Made by a program: the position numbers and the translations under genes. A DNA stretch of 64,000 nucleotides. It comes from Streptomyces alboniger (lineage in GTDB: Bacteria; Actinomycetota; Actinomycetes; Streptomycetales; Streptomycetaceae). Under the pieces are notes generated by a model. The model was not told the origin of the DNA. It made no database searches and was given only the letters and a program-made list of their open reading frames with translations. Shown here piece after piece: positions 15,791 through 23,537 of this stretch (position 1 is the stretch's first letter; every line of letters starts with the position of its first letter). The stretch covers positions 744,001-808,000 of the forward strand of contig NZ_CP023695.1 of NCBI RefSeq assembly GCF_008704395.1, in the 5' to 3' direction.

Positions 15791-16719
15791 GAAGCCGCGG
15801 GCAGGTCGCGTCGCACCCAGGTCCGCAGGAGGAGGCGGGTGTAGTCCGGCGCGTCCTGGAACTCGGTGCGCCCGTGCAGCACGGACAGGTTGTCGAACAG
15901 GGCGAGTTCGCCCTCGTTCAGCTTCCCGACCACGGCCTCGGCGCAGGCGTCGACGGCGGCGTCGAGCGCGTCGAGCGCCTTGAGCTGCCTCTCCGTGAGG
16001 TCCGGCACGCCGGGGTGGTCGTGTCCCTGCTCGATGTAGCTGCGCAGGTAGGTGATGGACGGGCGGTCGTGCTGGGTGAACAGGACCGGCTTGACCGTGG
16101 TCGGCCCGGCCCCGTCCCTCTGGTCGCCTCGCCGGTCGAAGTGGAAGGGCTCCCGCAGGGTGGCGAGCACGTCGTCGGAGAGCAGCCGCTCCAGGTCCCG
16201 TACGTGTACGCAGCGCAGCGCGCCGCCGTCGACGGACTGGCGCACGCAGAACAGCGTGAAGACGTCGGGGGCGGGCAGCGGGGCCTCCGCCCCGTCGGTG
16301 TGCAGGTCGCCGCCGAAGCGTGTGTCCGAGTAACGGACCCGGCCCCGCTGGCTGATGCTGGCCCCTCGGTCGCGGACCTCGCGTACGAGGGTCCCCTCGC
16401 GGTTCTGCGGCATCGGTTCGCCCAGCAGACGGGTGACGCGGACGACCGCCCGCTCGCCCCGCGCCTGTCCGGGCCGCAGTCCGGTCAGGACCAGGACGCC
16501 GGCACCGGCGTACAGATGGGTGCGGGCCAGCTCGTCCAGCTCGGCGCGCGCGGCCGTCCGGTCCGCCGACGTCACGTCGTCGGCGGTCAGGTAGTTCCTG
16601 AGCTTTTCGGACACAGACACCCTGACAGGGTCAAACCCATCGGTTGGTGAATTGACTTGCGAAGCCGAGGGGGCATCCTCGCCTTCAATTGCTGAAGGAA
16701 GCACCTGGAAAGTCTCCAA
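15787..16719 (-). CDS. dhpA: DhpA-like TauD family 2-oxoglutarate/Fe(II) hydroxylase
   Basis: Predicted to hydroxylate 2-hydroxyethylphosphonate at C1 to give 1,2-dihydroxyethylphosphonate. The iron triad is visible: His140 and Asp142 (GGDLHTDG) and His282 (LSVLHGRTEF), with 2-oxoglutarate-binding Arg at 295 or 299 (YTRLLLRTWVRR). Family similarity starts near residue 35. The first 30 residues are low-complexity and start at a TTG (16719), so a downstream GTG around residue 34-36 may be the true start. It is the first gene of the dhpA-J operon. The 43-bp promoter element and two leader hairpins lie upstream. Confidence 0.85.
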   Translation of the reverse strand: METFQVLPSAIEGEDAPSASQVNSPTDGFDPVRVSVSEKLRNYLTADDVTSADRTAARAELDELARTHLYAGAGVLVLTGLRPGQARGERAVVRVTRLLGEPMPQNREGTLVREVRDRGASISQRGRVRYSDTRFGGDLHTDGAEAPLPAPDVFTLFCVRQSVDGGALRCVHVRDLERLLSDDVLATLREPFHFDRRGDQRDGAGPTTVKPVLFTQHDRPSITYLRSYIEQGHDHPGVPDLTERQLKALDALDAAVDACAEAVVGKLNEGELALFDNLSVLHGRTEFQDAPDYTRLLLRTWVRRDLPAAS

Positions 16720-16788
16720 ACGGAACAGATCCCCCCGGAAAATCGCGCGAAAGATAATGTGCCGCGATGCCGAGAAACAGGGATGAGT

Positions 16789-16807
16789 GATCCGGCGAAG
16801 CCGGATC
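16789..16807 (-). promoter_or_regulatory. Leader hairpin 1 upstream of dhpA
   Basis: A perfect 8-bp inverted repeat GATCCGGC/GCCGGATC with a GAA loop, 70 bp upstream of the proposed dhpA start and inside the predicted 5' leader. It could be a regulatory hairpin or a protein-binding palindrome. Confidence 0.55.
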
Positions 16808-16829
16808 CGCAGACCTCTGACGAATTCAG

Positions 16830-16845
16830 GTAAAGCCCGCTTTAC
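16830..16845 (-). promoter_or_regulatory. Leader hairpin 2 upstream of dhpA
   Basis: GTAAAGC-CC-GCTTTAC, a perfect 7-bp inverted repeat with a 2-base centre, AT-rich for this genome. A 2-base centre is too tight for a stable RNA loop, so a dimeric repressor site is at least as likely as a hairpin. Confidence 0.5.
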
Positions 16846-16958
16846 ACCGCCGGAGCGTCTGCGATTTCACCGGAGGCGGAGACGACCGCGCCGGAACCCG
16901 CCGGATACGGAGCGAGGGCCAGCAGCGTCAGTGACCAACATCATCTCGAGCTGGACAC

Positions 16959-17001
16959 AGCCAAGCATGCAGGCCAGGCGACTGTCAACAATTTGTTGAA
17001 G
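16959..17001 (-). promoter_or_regulatory. Putative dhpA promoter/operator, copy 1 of a 43-bp shared element
   Basis: Read on the minus strand it starts with the palindrome TTCAACAA-A-TTGTTGAC, whose right arm forms a consensus-like -35 box (TTGACA, 16983-16988). After an 18-bp spacer comes TTGGCT (16959-16964) in the -10 position. Thirty-six of 43 positions match the element at 20959-21001. Transcription would begin near 16950, giving a 5' leader of about 230 nt to dhpA. The binding protein is unknown. Confidence 0.7.
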
Positions 17002-17152
17002 GGTGGTTGGCGGCGAGTCCGGGCCGCGGACCCCCGTCCGCACGTCAGCTCAACTCCCGCACACCACGGGCGGATCCGCCCGGGCGCCCGCTCGCCGCAC
17101 ACCCCGAACCCTCCGGATTCGCCACCTCACTCTAGTTACTGACAAGTAATCA

Positions 17153-17180
17153 TTGACCTTGATCATCACCGGCATATAGG
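17153..17180 (+). promoter_or_regulatory. Candidate cstA promoter
   Basis: TTGACC (17153-17158), a 16-bp spacer and TATAGG (17175-17180), on the cstA strand about 130 bp upstream of its start. This is the best sigma-70/HrdB-like match in this stretch. Confidence 0.5.
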
Positions 17181-17311
17181 TTCCGATCGCTTTATCCGAA
17201 CCGGCACCCAAAAAGTGCGGCGGCCGACCTCAGAATTCGGGCAGGTCGCCACAGAAAGAAATCAGGTCCACCACCACGTGGCAGCCTGTCGGAACATGAA
17301 AGGCGCTCGTC

Positions 17312-19450
17312 TTGCCACCGAGATCTAAACCGGTACGCATCGCCGTATGGACAGGCATCGCGGCGGTCGGCGCGGCCGGCTGGTCCGTACTCGCGCTCTC
17401 CCGGGGCGAGAAGGTCTCGGCGATGTGGATCATCGCCGCGGCCGTCGGCTCGTACCTGGTCGCACACCGCTTCTACGCGCGCTTCATCGCGCGGCGCGTG
17501 CTGCGCCTGGACGACCGCAGGGCGACCCCGGCCGAGCGCCTCGACGACGGCGTCGACTTCCATCCCACGGACAAGCGGGTCCTGTTCGGACACCACTTCG
17601 CGGCGATCGCGGGCGCCGGACCGCTGGTGGGCCCGGTGCTCGCGGCACAGATGGGCTATCTGCCCGGCACCATCTGGATCATCGTCGGCGTCATCTTCGC
17701 GGGCGCCGTCCAGGACATGGTCGTGCTGTTCTTCTCGCTGCGCCGGGGCGGCAAGTCCCTCGGACAGATGGCCCACGACGAGATCGGCAAAGTCGGCGGC
17801 ATCGCGGCCATGGTGGCCGTCTTCGCGATCATGATCATCATCCTGGCCGTCCTCGCGATGATCGTCGTCAACGCCCTCGCCCACTCGGCCTGGGGCACCT
17901 TCTCCATCGCGATGACCATCCCCATCGCCCTGTTCATGGGCGTCTACCTGCGCCGTCTGCGCCCGGGCAGGGTCACCGAGGTCAGCCTGATCGGCGTCGT
18001 CCTGCTGCTCGCCGCGATCGTCGGAGGCAACTGGGTCGCGAACTCCTCGTTCGCCGGCGCCTTCGTCCTCTCCCCGAAGACCCTGGTCGTCTGCCTGGTG
18101 GCGTACGGCTTCGTGGCGTCGGTCCTGCCCGTGTGGATGCTCCTGGCCCCCCGCGACTACCTCTCCACCTTCATGAAGGTGGGCACGATCGTGCTGCTCG
18201 CCGTGGGCGTCCTGGTGGCGATGCCGGACCTCGCGGTCGCCCCGGTCAGCGAGTTCGCCCACGCGGGTACCGGTCCGGTCTTCTCGGGCGGCCTGTTCCC
18301 CTTCGCCTTCATCACCATCGCCTGTGGCGCCCTGTCCGGCTTCCACTCCCTCATCTCCTCGGGAACCACGCCGAAGATGGTCGAGAAGGAATCCCACGTC
18401 GCCCTCATCGGGTACGGCTCCATGCTCCTGGAGTCCTTCGTCGCGATCATGGCGCTCGTGGCCGCGTGCGTCATCGACCCGGGCCTCTACTACGCGATGA
18501 ACGCTCCCGCCGGCGTCACGGGCGACACCCTCCAGTCCGCTTCCCAGGCCGTCGCCGGCTTCGGCTTCCACATCACGCCCGACCAACTGGCCCAGGCAGC
18601 CGACTCGGTCGGCGAGGAGTCCCTCGTCTCGCGCACGGGCGGCGCGCCGACCCTCGCGGTCGGCATGGCTCAGATCCTCGCCTCGGCCTTCGGCAGTGAC
18701 GGCATGATGTCGTTCTGGTACCACTTCGCGATCATGTTCGAGGCACTGTTCATCCTGACCGCCGTCGACGCCGCCACCCGCGTGGGCCGCTTCATGCTCC
18801 AGGACATGCTCGGCAACGTCGTGCCCCGCTTCCGGGACAAGGACTGGCGGCCCGGCATCTGGATCGCCTCCGCCGCGGTCGTCCTGGCCTGGGGCTACTT
18901 CCTCTGGGTCGGCGTCACCGACCCGCTGGGCGGCATCAACCAGCTCTTCCCCCTGTTCGGCACCGCCAACCAGCTCCTCGCCTGCATCGCTCTCGCCGTG
19001 TGCACGGCCCTCCTGGTCAAGTCCGGCCGCCTGAAGTGGGCCTGGGTCACCGGCGCTCCGCTCGCCTGGGCGCTGGCGGTGACCATGACGGCCTCCTGGC
19101 ACAAGGTGTTCTCCGACAACCCGGCCCTGGGCTTCTTCGCCCAACGCGCCAAGTACCAGGACGCGTTGGAGGACGGCAAGGTCCTTGCGCCGGCCAAGTC
19201 CCTTGACGACATGGCCACCGTCGTCCACAACTCCACGGTCACCGGCGTCCTGTCGGTCGTCTTCGCCGTCCTGACCCTCGTGGTGGTCGCCTCCTGCGCG
19301 TGGGTGTGCGTCAAGGCCGTCCGCAACGGCGGTTCCCTGCCGCTGACCGAGACGGAGTACGTGGAGTCGCGGATCCCGGCCCCCGCCACCGGCACCGGGC
19401 GGACGTCCGAGCCCGAGCCCGAACCGGCCGGTACCGGGGCCTCCCGGTGA
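17312..19450 (+). CDS. cstA: CstA-type carbon starvation protein, pyruvate/peptide transporter
   Basis: Polytopic membrane protein of 712 residues in the CstA/YjiY family, which imports pyruvate and/or peptides during carbon shortage. Characteristic stretches include GHHFAAIAGAGPLVGPVLAA (near residue 92), PGTIWIIVGVIFAGAVQDM and GTANQLLACIALAVC, plus about 16-18 hydrophobic segments. The C-terminal tail is soluble and Glu/Pro/Thr-rich. The start is TTG 17312, with GAAAGG 9 bases upstream. The next gene overlaps it by 4 bp and encodes its usual small partner. It is divergent from the phosphonate operon. Confidence 0.95.
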   Translation: MPPRSKPVRIAVWTGIAAVGAAGWSVLALSRGEKVSAMWIIAAAVGSYLVAHRFYARFIARRVLRLDDRRATPAERLDDGVDFHPTDKRVLFGHHFAAIAGAGPLVGPVLAAQMGYLPGTIWIIVGVIFAGAVQDMVVLFFSLRRGGKSLGQMAHDEIGKVGGIAAMVAVFAIMIIILAVLAMIVVNALAHSAWGTFSIAMTIPIALFMGVYLRRLRPGRVTEVSLIGVVLLLAAIVGGNWVANSSFAGAFVLSPKTLVVCLVAYGFVASVLPVWMLLAPRDYLSTFMKVGTIVLLAVGVLVAMPDLAVAPVSEFAHAGTGPVFSGGLFPFAFITIACGALSGFHSLISSGTTPKMVEKESHVALIGYGSMLLESFVAIMALVAACVIDPGLYYAMNAPAGVTGDTLQSASQAVAGFGFHITPDQLAQAADSVGEESLVSRTGGAPTLAVGMAQILASAFGSDGMMSFWYHFAIMFEALFILTAVDAATRVGRFMLQDMLGNVVPRFRDKDWRPGIWIASAAVVLAWGYFLWVGVTDPLGGINQLFPLFGTANQLLACIALAVCTALLVKSGRLKWAWVTGAPLAWALAVTMTASWHKVFSDNPALGFFAQRAKYQDALEDGKVLAPAKSLDDMATVVHNSTVTGVLSVVFAVLTLVVVASCAWVCVKAVRNGGSLPLTETEYVESRIPAPATGTGRTSEPEPEPAGTGASR

Positions 19451-19692
19451 GGTGGATCCCGGCCGCCGCCGCGGGCCCGGCCGAAGCGCTGAGCCGCGGC
19501 GTCACCCTGCTGCGCCGCGGCCTGGCCTGGCTGCGCTGGTACGTCGCCGAACTCAATGGAGAGCACGCGTACGAGCGTTACGCGGCGCGGGCGCGCGACG
19601 CCCGTCGGCCCGTGCTGCCGCGCCGGGCCTTCGAGCGCGAACGCCTCGACCGCCGCGACCGGGACCCGCTCCAGTACGACGGCTGCTGCTGA
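19447..19692 (+). CDS. YbdD/YjiX family (DUF466) small partner of CstA
   Basis: An 81-residue protein with the DUF466 pattern: WLRWYVAELNGEHAYERY followed by RPVLPRRAFERERLDRRD and a terminal CC. In enterobacteria such a protein is needed for CstA-family pyruvate uptake. The start is GTG 19447, which overlaps the cstA stop (GTGA), so the two proteins are made together. The N-terminal 20 residues are an Ala-rich lead-in not seen in the shorter relatives. Confidence 0.88.
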   Translation: MRWIPAAAAGPAEALSRGVTLLRRGLAWLRWYVAELNGEHAYERYAARARDARRPVLPRRAFERERLDRRDRDPLQYDGCC

Positions 19693-19802
19693 CCGCCGGC
19701 CCGTCGGCGCCACTCCCCCGTGCCGTGCCGCCCGCCTTTCCCCCTGGCACGCCCACCCTTCCCTTGGCACGCACACCTTTTCCCTTCGCAGAGGAGCCGC
19801 AT

Positions 19803-20852
19803 GTGTCACGCGTGGACAGCCTTCGCATCCGGGAGGCCGAGGAGGCGGCACGCGCCGTGCTGTCTCCCGGCGCCCATGACTTCTATGCCGCCGGCGCGGA
19901 CGAGGAACTGACCCTCGGCGAAGCCGAACGGTCCTGGCGCACCTGGCGTTTCCTGCCGAGAGTGCTGCGGGACGTCTCCCACGTGGACACCTCGCTCGAC
20001 CTCCTGGGCACACGCCTGAGCGCACCGGTCCTGGCGGCGCCCACCGCCTTCCACACCATGGCCCACCCCGACGGGGAGGTCGCCACGGCCGGTGGTCTCG
20101 CGCGCGCGGGTTCGCTCCTGGTGCTGTCCTCCCGGGCCACCCGGCCGGTGGAGGAGGTAGCGGCGGTCGCGGGGCCCTGGTGGTACCAGGTCTACGTGCT
20201 GCGCGACCGCGAGCTGACCGTCCGCCAGGTGGAGCGGGCCGTGGCCGCCGGTGCCCGCGCCCTGGTCCTCACCGTCGACGCCCCGTACGTCGCCCACAAG
20301 CCGCGCGTACGGCTTCCCCTGCCCCTTCCCGCAGGGGACCCGCTCGCCCGTGCCGTCGGCGTGGACACCCGGACCCGGGACTGGGAACAGGACCCGTCCA
20401 TCGGCCCGGACGCCATCGGCCGCCTGACCGGGCTGTCCGGGTTGCCCGTACTGGTCAAGGGCGTGCTCCGCGCCGACGACGCCAAGATGTGCGTCGACGC
20501 GGGCGCGGCCGGTGTGATCGTCTCCAACCACGGCGGGCGCCAGCTGGACCGCGCCGTCTCGACCGCGTCGGCCCTGCCGCACGTCGCGCGGGCGGTGGGT
20601 GACACCGTGCCCGTCCTGGTGGACGGAGGAATCCGTACGGGCACGGACATCCTGACGGCCCTGGCCCTGGGCGCACGGGCCGTCCTCGTGGGGCGCCCTG
20701 TCCTGTGGGCCCTGGCCGACGGAGGCTCCGACGCCGTACGGGAGTTGTTCACGGCCTACCGCGGTCGGCTCTCCGAGGCGATGGCCCTGGCCGGAGTCGC
20801 TTCTCTGCGCGATATCGCCCCCGACCTGCTGGCCGGGTCTCCGGCGTACTAG
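19803..20852 (+). CDS. FMN-dependent 2-hydroxyacid dehydrogenase/oxidase (LldD/lactate oxidase-like)
   Basis: A TIM-barrel flavoenzyme of 349 residues. It has PVLAAPTAFHTMAHPDGE near the FMN site, VLTVDAP, VLVKGVL, the catalytic His in VSNHGGRQLDRA and the phosphate-binding VDGGIRTGTDILTALALGA. Substrates in this family include L-lactate, glycolate and mandelate. With CstA/YbdD upstream, oxidation of lactate to pyruvate is a reasonable guess. The start is GTG 19803, with AGAGGAG 7 bases upstream. An overlapping ATG (19801) is in another frame. A gap of 110 bp separates it from the YbdD gene. Confidence 0.9.
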   Translation: MSRVDSLRIREAEEAARAVLSPGAHDFYAAGADEELTLGEAERSWRTWRFLPRVLRDVSHVDTSLDLLGTRLSAPVLAAPTAFHTMAHPDGEVATAGGLARAGSLLVLSSRATRPVEEVAAVAGPWWYQVYVLRDRELTVRQVERAVAAGARALVLTVDAPYVAHKPRVRLPLPLPAGDPLARAVGVDTRTRDWEQDPSIGPDAIGRLTGLSGLPVLVKGVLRADDAKMCVDAGAAGVIVSNHGGRQLDRAVSTASALPHVARAVGDTVPVLVDGGIRTGTDILTALALGARAVLVGRPVLWALADGGSDAVRELFTAYRGRLSEAMALAGVASLRDIAPDLLAGSPAY

Positions 20853-21206
20853 TCGGATCCCACCAGACCGCCAACTGGCCTTTGCATGAAGGAATATAAC
20901 TCCCGCTTTGGGCCCCCATAAGGAACCCGGCGAGAAGGCCGAACGCGGGAAACTCCTTCTTCAACAATCTGTTGACACTCGTCTGAGCTGCATGGTTGGC
21001 TTCCAGGCGCCAGAGAAGAGCAGCGCCGCGCGCCTCTCTGAACAGGTGAGGGAACCGCCCCCGGAAGGGCCTTCTCCGATCTCACCTCCCGCTTCTCAAC
21101 TGCCCGCATTACCTGCGGTAATCGCGGCTTATCCATTTTTCGGACAACCAAAACGCCTGCCCGGGCCCGCGTATGTGCGAGGAGGGGCAGGCAGGGGGAG
21201 GACTTC
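20853..21206 (+). other. Leader region of the NRPS operon
   Basis: 354 bp containing the second copy of the 43-bp promoter element (20959-21001) and, by position, a 5' leader of about 195 nt before the mbtH gene. A 100-codon frame (20908-21210) crosses the promoter palindrome and the mbtH ribosome site and does not look coding. No other feature was seen. Confidence 0.7.
20959..21001 (+). promoter_or_regulatory. Putative NRPS-operon promoter/operator, copy 2 of the 43-bp element
   Basis: Palindrome TTCAACAA-T-CTGTTGAC overlapping the -35 box TTGACA (20972-20977), 18-bp spacer, then TTGGCT (20996-21001) at -10. Spacing and boxes are the same as upstream of dhpA. It drives toward the mbtH/oxygenase/NRPS genes with an expected start near 21009. 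Confidence 0.7.
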
Positions 21207-21416
21207 ATGACTAATCCCTTCGAGGATGCCGACGGCACCTACCTCGTACTCGTCAACGACCTGCGCCAGCACTCCCTGTGGCCCGCCCTGAGCGCCGTAC
21301 CCGCCGGCTGGTCGGCCGTGCACGGACCCGCGTCGCGGCAGGCCTGCCTGGATCACGTCGAGGCCGTCTGGACCGACCTGCGCCCGAAGGCCCCCCAGGA
21401 CAACGGCCCGGCCTGA
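21207..21416 (+). CDS. MbtH-like protein
   Basis: A 69-residue helper that binds and activates NRPS adenylation domains. It opens with the family's NPFEDADGTYLVLVNDLRQH, followed by SLWPALSAVPAGW and a C-terminal CLDHVEAVWTDLRP. Start ATG 21207 has GGGAGGAC just before it. It is the first gene of the NRPS operon and presumably serves one or more of the three adenylation domains encoded downstream. Confidence 0.95.
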   Translation: MTNPFEDADGTYLVLVNDLRQHSLWPALSAVPAGWSAVHGPASRQACLDHVEAVWTDLRPKAPQDNGPA

Positions 21417-21442
21417 CCGGCGAACTGGAAGAGGGACTTGTG

Positions 21443-22483
21443 ATGCACACCAAAGGACGCCTGAAGATCGGCTCCGCCTCCCCCATCGGTACGCGGGACA
21501 TGCTGTCCAGCGAAGTGGCACCCGACAGCGACGGACTGCTGAAGATCGTGCGCCCCCAGGGCCCCCAGCTGACCGCGTCCGAGATCATCCGCGACCGCCG
21601 CGAGGAGTTCGCGGCCGATCTGCACCAGCACGGCGCTCTGCTCTTCCGGGGCTTCGGCACCGCGGGACCCGACGACTTCAACGAGGCCGTCCGGGCCTTC
21701 TCCGGGGACCTGCTCGAATACTCACACCGCTCCACGCCGCGCACCCGGCTCGAAGGCGGAATCTACACCTCGACCGAATACCCCCCGGACCAGGTGATCC
21801 CGCTCCACAACGAACTGTCCTGGACGCACACGGCCCCCCGCTACCTGTGGTTCTGCTGTCTGGAGCCGGCTCGGCGCGACGGAGCGACACCGATCGCCGA
21901 CACGCGCAAGATCCTGCGGCTGCTGCCGGACGGGCTCAAGGAGAAGTTCGCCCGGCACGGGATCCTGTACGTCCGCAACTACTACCCGGACATGGACCTG
22001 CCGTGGCAGGAGGTCTTCAACACCGACAGCAAGGCCGAGGTGGAGGCCTACTGCGCGCAACAGGGCATGGAGTGGGAGTGGGTCGGCGACGACCACCTGC
22101 GGACCCGCCAGCTGTGCCACGCCGTGGTGAAGAACCCGCAGACGCAGGAGCTCTCCTGGTTCAACCAGGCCCATCTGTTCCACCACACCCGCGTCGGGGC
22201 CGAGGGCGCGGCCTCGCTGATGGCGATGTTCGGCAAGGACAACCTGCCCCGCAACACCTACCTCGGCAACGGCGAGGACATCACCGACGAGGACCTCGCG
22301 GCCATCCGGGCCGCCTACGACCAGGCGCTGTACCGCTTCCCGTGGGAAGCCGGCGACATGCTCCTCGTGGACAACCTCTCCTGCGCCCACGCCCGCGACA
22401 CCTACGAAGGCCCGCGCCGCGTCATCGTCGCCATGACCGACTCCGTCGACTGCCGGGCCATCCGCACCGAGGAGACCCGATGA
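21443..22483 (+). CDS. SyrP/TauD-like 2-oxoglutarate/Fe(II) oxygenase with HxE iron motif
   Basis: A 346-residue oxygenase. The iron site is His122-Asn-Glu124 (VIPLHNELSWTH) and His316 (SCAHARDTYEG), with Arg325/326 to hold 2-oxoglutarate. The HNE form with Glu instead of Asp is typical of SyrP-like enzymes that hydroxylate amino acids bound to NRPS carrier proteins. Start ATG 21443 has GAAGAGGG upstream. A GTG one codon earlier is possible, and the longer open frame runs back into mbtH. It overlaps the next oxygenase gene by 4 bp, suggesting paired action. The substrate is unknown; a carrier-bound or free residue of the peptide is likely. Confidence 0.88.
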   Translation: MHTKGRLKIGSASPIGTRDMLSSEVAPDSDGLLKIVRPQGPQLTASEIIRDRREEFAADLHQHGALLFRGFGTAGPDDFNEAVRAFSGDLLEYSHRSTPRTRLEGGIYTSTEYPPDQVIPLHNELSWTHTAPRYLWFCCLEPARRDGATPIADTRKILRLLPDGLKEKFARHGILYVRNYYPDMDLPWQEVFNTDSKAEVEAYCAQQGMEWEWVGDDHLRTRQLCHAVVKNPQTQELSWFNQAHLFHHTRVGAEGAASLMAMFGKDNLPRNTYLGNGEDITDEDLAAIRAAYDQALYRFPWEAGDMLLVDNLSCAHARDTYEGPRRVIVAMTDSVDCRAIRTEETR

Positions 22484-23475
22484 AGCTACAGATCGGCAGG
22501 GCCACGACCACTCGCGTCTCCACCGAGAACCTGGTGCGCCGCACGTCCACCCACGAGGGACGTCTGCATGTGATCACCGCGACCGGCGCCAGCGACCTCG
22601 CCGAGTGGATCGCTCACAACAAGGCCGAGGTCGAGACGTTGCACGCACAGACCGGCGCCCTGCTCTTCCGCGGGTTCTCCGTGCCCACCGAGGCCGAATT
22701 CGCCCCCGTCGTCCAGGCGTTCAGCGGCGGCACGCCGTACATGATCGAGGATCAGAACAGTCACAACCAGTTCGTCACGGACGGCGAGGACGTCTGGTTC
22801 CACAACGACTACTGCGACCGCGCCAAGTGGCCCCGGTACCTGATCTTCTGGTGCGAGCTGACGAACGCCTCGGGCGGCGAGACACCCTTCGTCGACACCA
22901 CACGCGTCTACCAGCAGCTGCCCGCGCGGATCAGGGACCGGTTCGAGGCCGAGGGATGGATCCTCCAGCGCCGCTTCCACTCCGGTATCGGCGTGGACGC
23001 CAAGGGCTACTTCAAGACGGAGGACACCGGCGAAATCCTCCGCCAGCTGGCGCTCCTCGACGCGTTCGACGTGCGGTGGGACGGAGACGTACTGACCGGC
23101 TTCTCCGTCCGCTTCGCCCCGTCGTTCGAGCATCCCGCGCTCGGCATCAAGGTGTGGGGCAACAACATCACCTTCAGCAACATCGCCATGGTCGAGCAGA
23201 CCATCCGCGAGCAGCTCCTGAGCGACTACGCCACCGACGAGCTGCCGGTGAACACCTTCTGGGGCGACGGCGCGCCGATCTCGGCGCGGGACATGGCCAC
23301 CCTGCGGGACATCTACCTGACCAACGAAGTCTCCTTCGAGTGGCAGGAGGGCGACGTGCTGCTCATCGACAACATCCGCTGCGTGCACGGCCGCCGGCCC
23401 ATCCTCGCCCCCCAGCGCGTGAACGTCGGTGTCTGCGAGTTCTACCACCGCGTCAACGCCCTCGCCCTGAGCTGA
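22480..23475 (+). CDS. TauD/TfdA-family 2-oxoglutarate/Fe(II) oxygenase with HxD iron motif
   Basis: A second oxygenase of the same superfamily, 331 residues, with His108-Asn-Asp110 (DVWFHNDYCDRAKWP) and His303 (RCVHGRRPI) plus a following Arg. It overlaps the previous gene in an ATGA and is 62 bp before the first NRPS gene. Fold and order resemble its neighbour, but the iron motif differs (HND against HNE), so the two are distinct paralogues and not a recent duplication. Likely roles are hydroxylation or desaturation of a precursor amino acid or carrier-bound residue. The short gap after it contains a repeated TCCGYCTSAGC-like stretch (23477-23518) of unknown meaning. Confidence 0.87.
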   Translation: MKLQIGRATTTRVSTENLVRRTSTHEGRLHVITATGASDLAEWIAHNKAEVETLHAQTGALLFRGFSVPTEAEFAPVVQAFSGGTPYMIEDQNSHNQFVTDGEDVWFHNDYCDRAKWPRYLIFWCELTNASGGETPFVDTTRVYQQLPARIRDRFEAEGWILQRRFHSGIGVDAKGYFKTEDTGEILRQLALLDAFDVRWDGDVLTGFSVRFAPSFEHPALGIKVWGNNITFSNIAMVEQTIREQLLSDYATDELPVNTFWGDGAPISARDMATLRDIYLTNEVSFEWQEGDVLLIDNIRCVHGRRPILAPQRVNVGVCEFYHRVNALALS

Positions 23476-23537
23476 CCTCCGTCTCAGCCGACCTCCGCCT
23501 GAGCTGACTTCCGCCTGAGCAAAAGGAACCACGCACG

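Larger units (their letters stand above)
16720..17311. other. Divergent intergenic region between dhpA and cstA
   Basis: 592 bp without a credible gene. A 70-codon open frame at 16787-16999 has no ribosome site or recognisable protein features and is rejected. The region holds the dhpA promoter element (16959-17001), two hairpins in the dhpA leader, an imperfect TTACT-GACA-AGTAA inverted repeat (17136-17149) and a candidate cstA promoter (17153-17180). Both transcription units must start here. Confidence 0.8.

Noticed and set aside
16787..16999. 70-codon frame in the dhpA-cstA gap
   Set aside because: Arg/Pro-rich, no ribosome site, runs through both palindromes and the promoter element.
20908..21210. 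100-codon frame before mbtH
   Set aside because: Crosses the shared promoter element and the mbtH ribosome site; no coding character.
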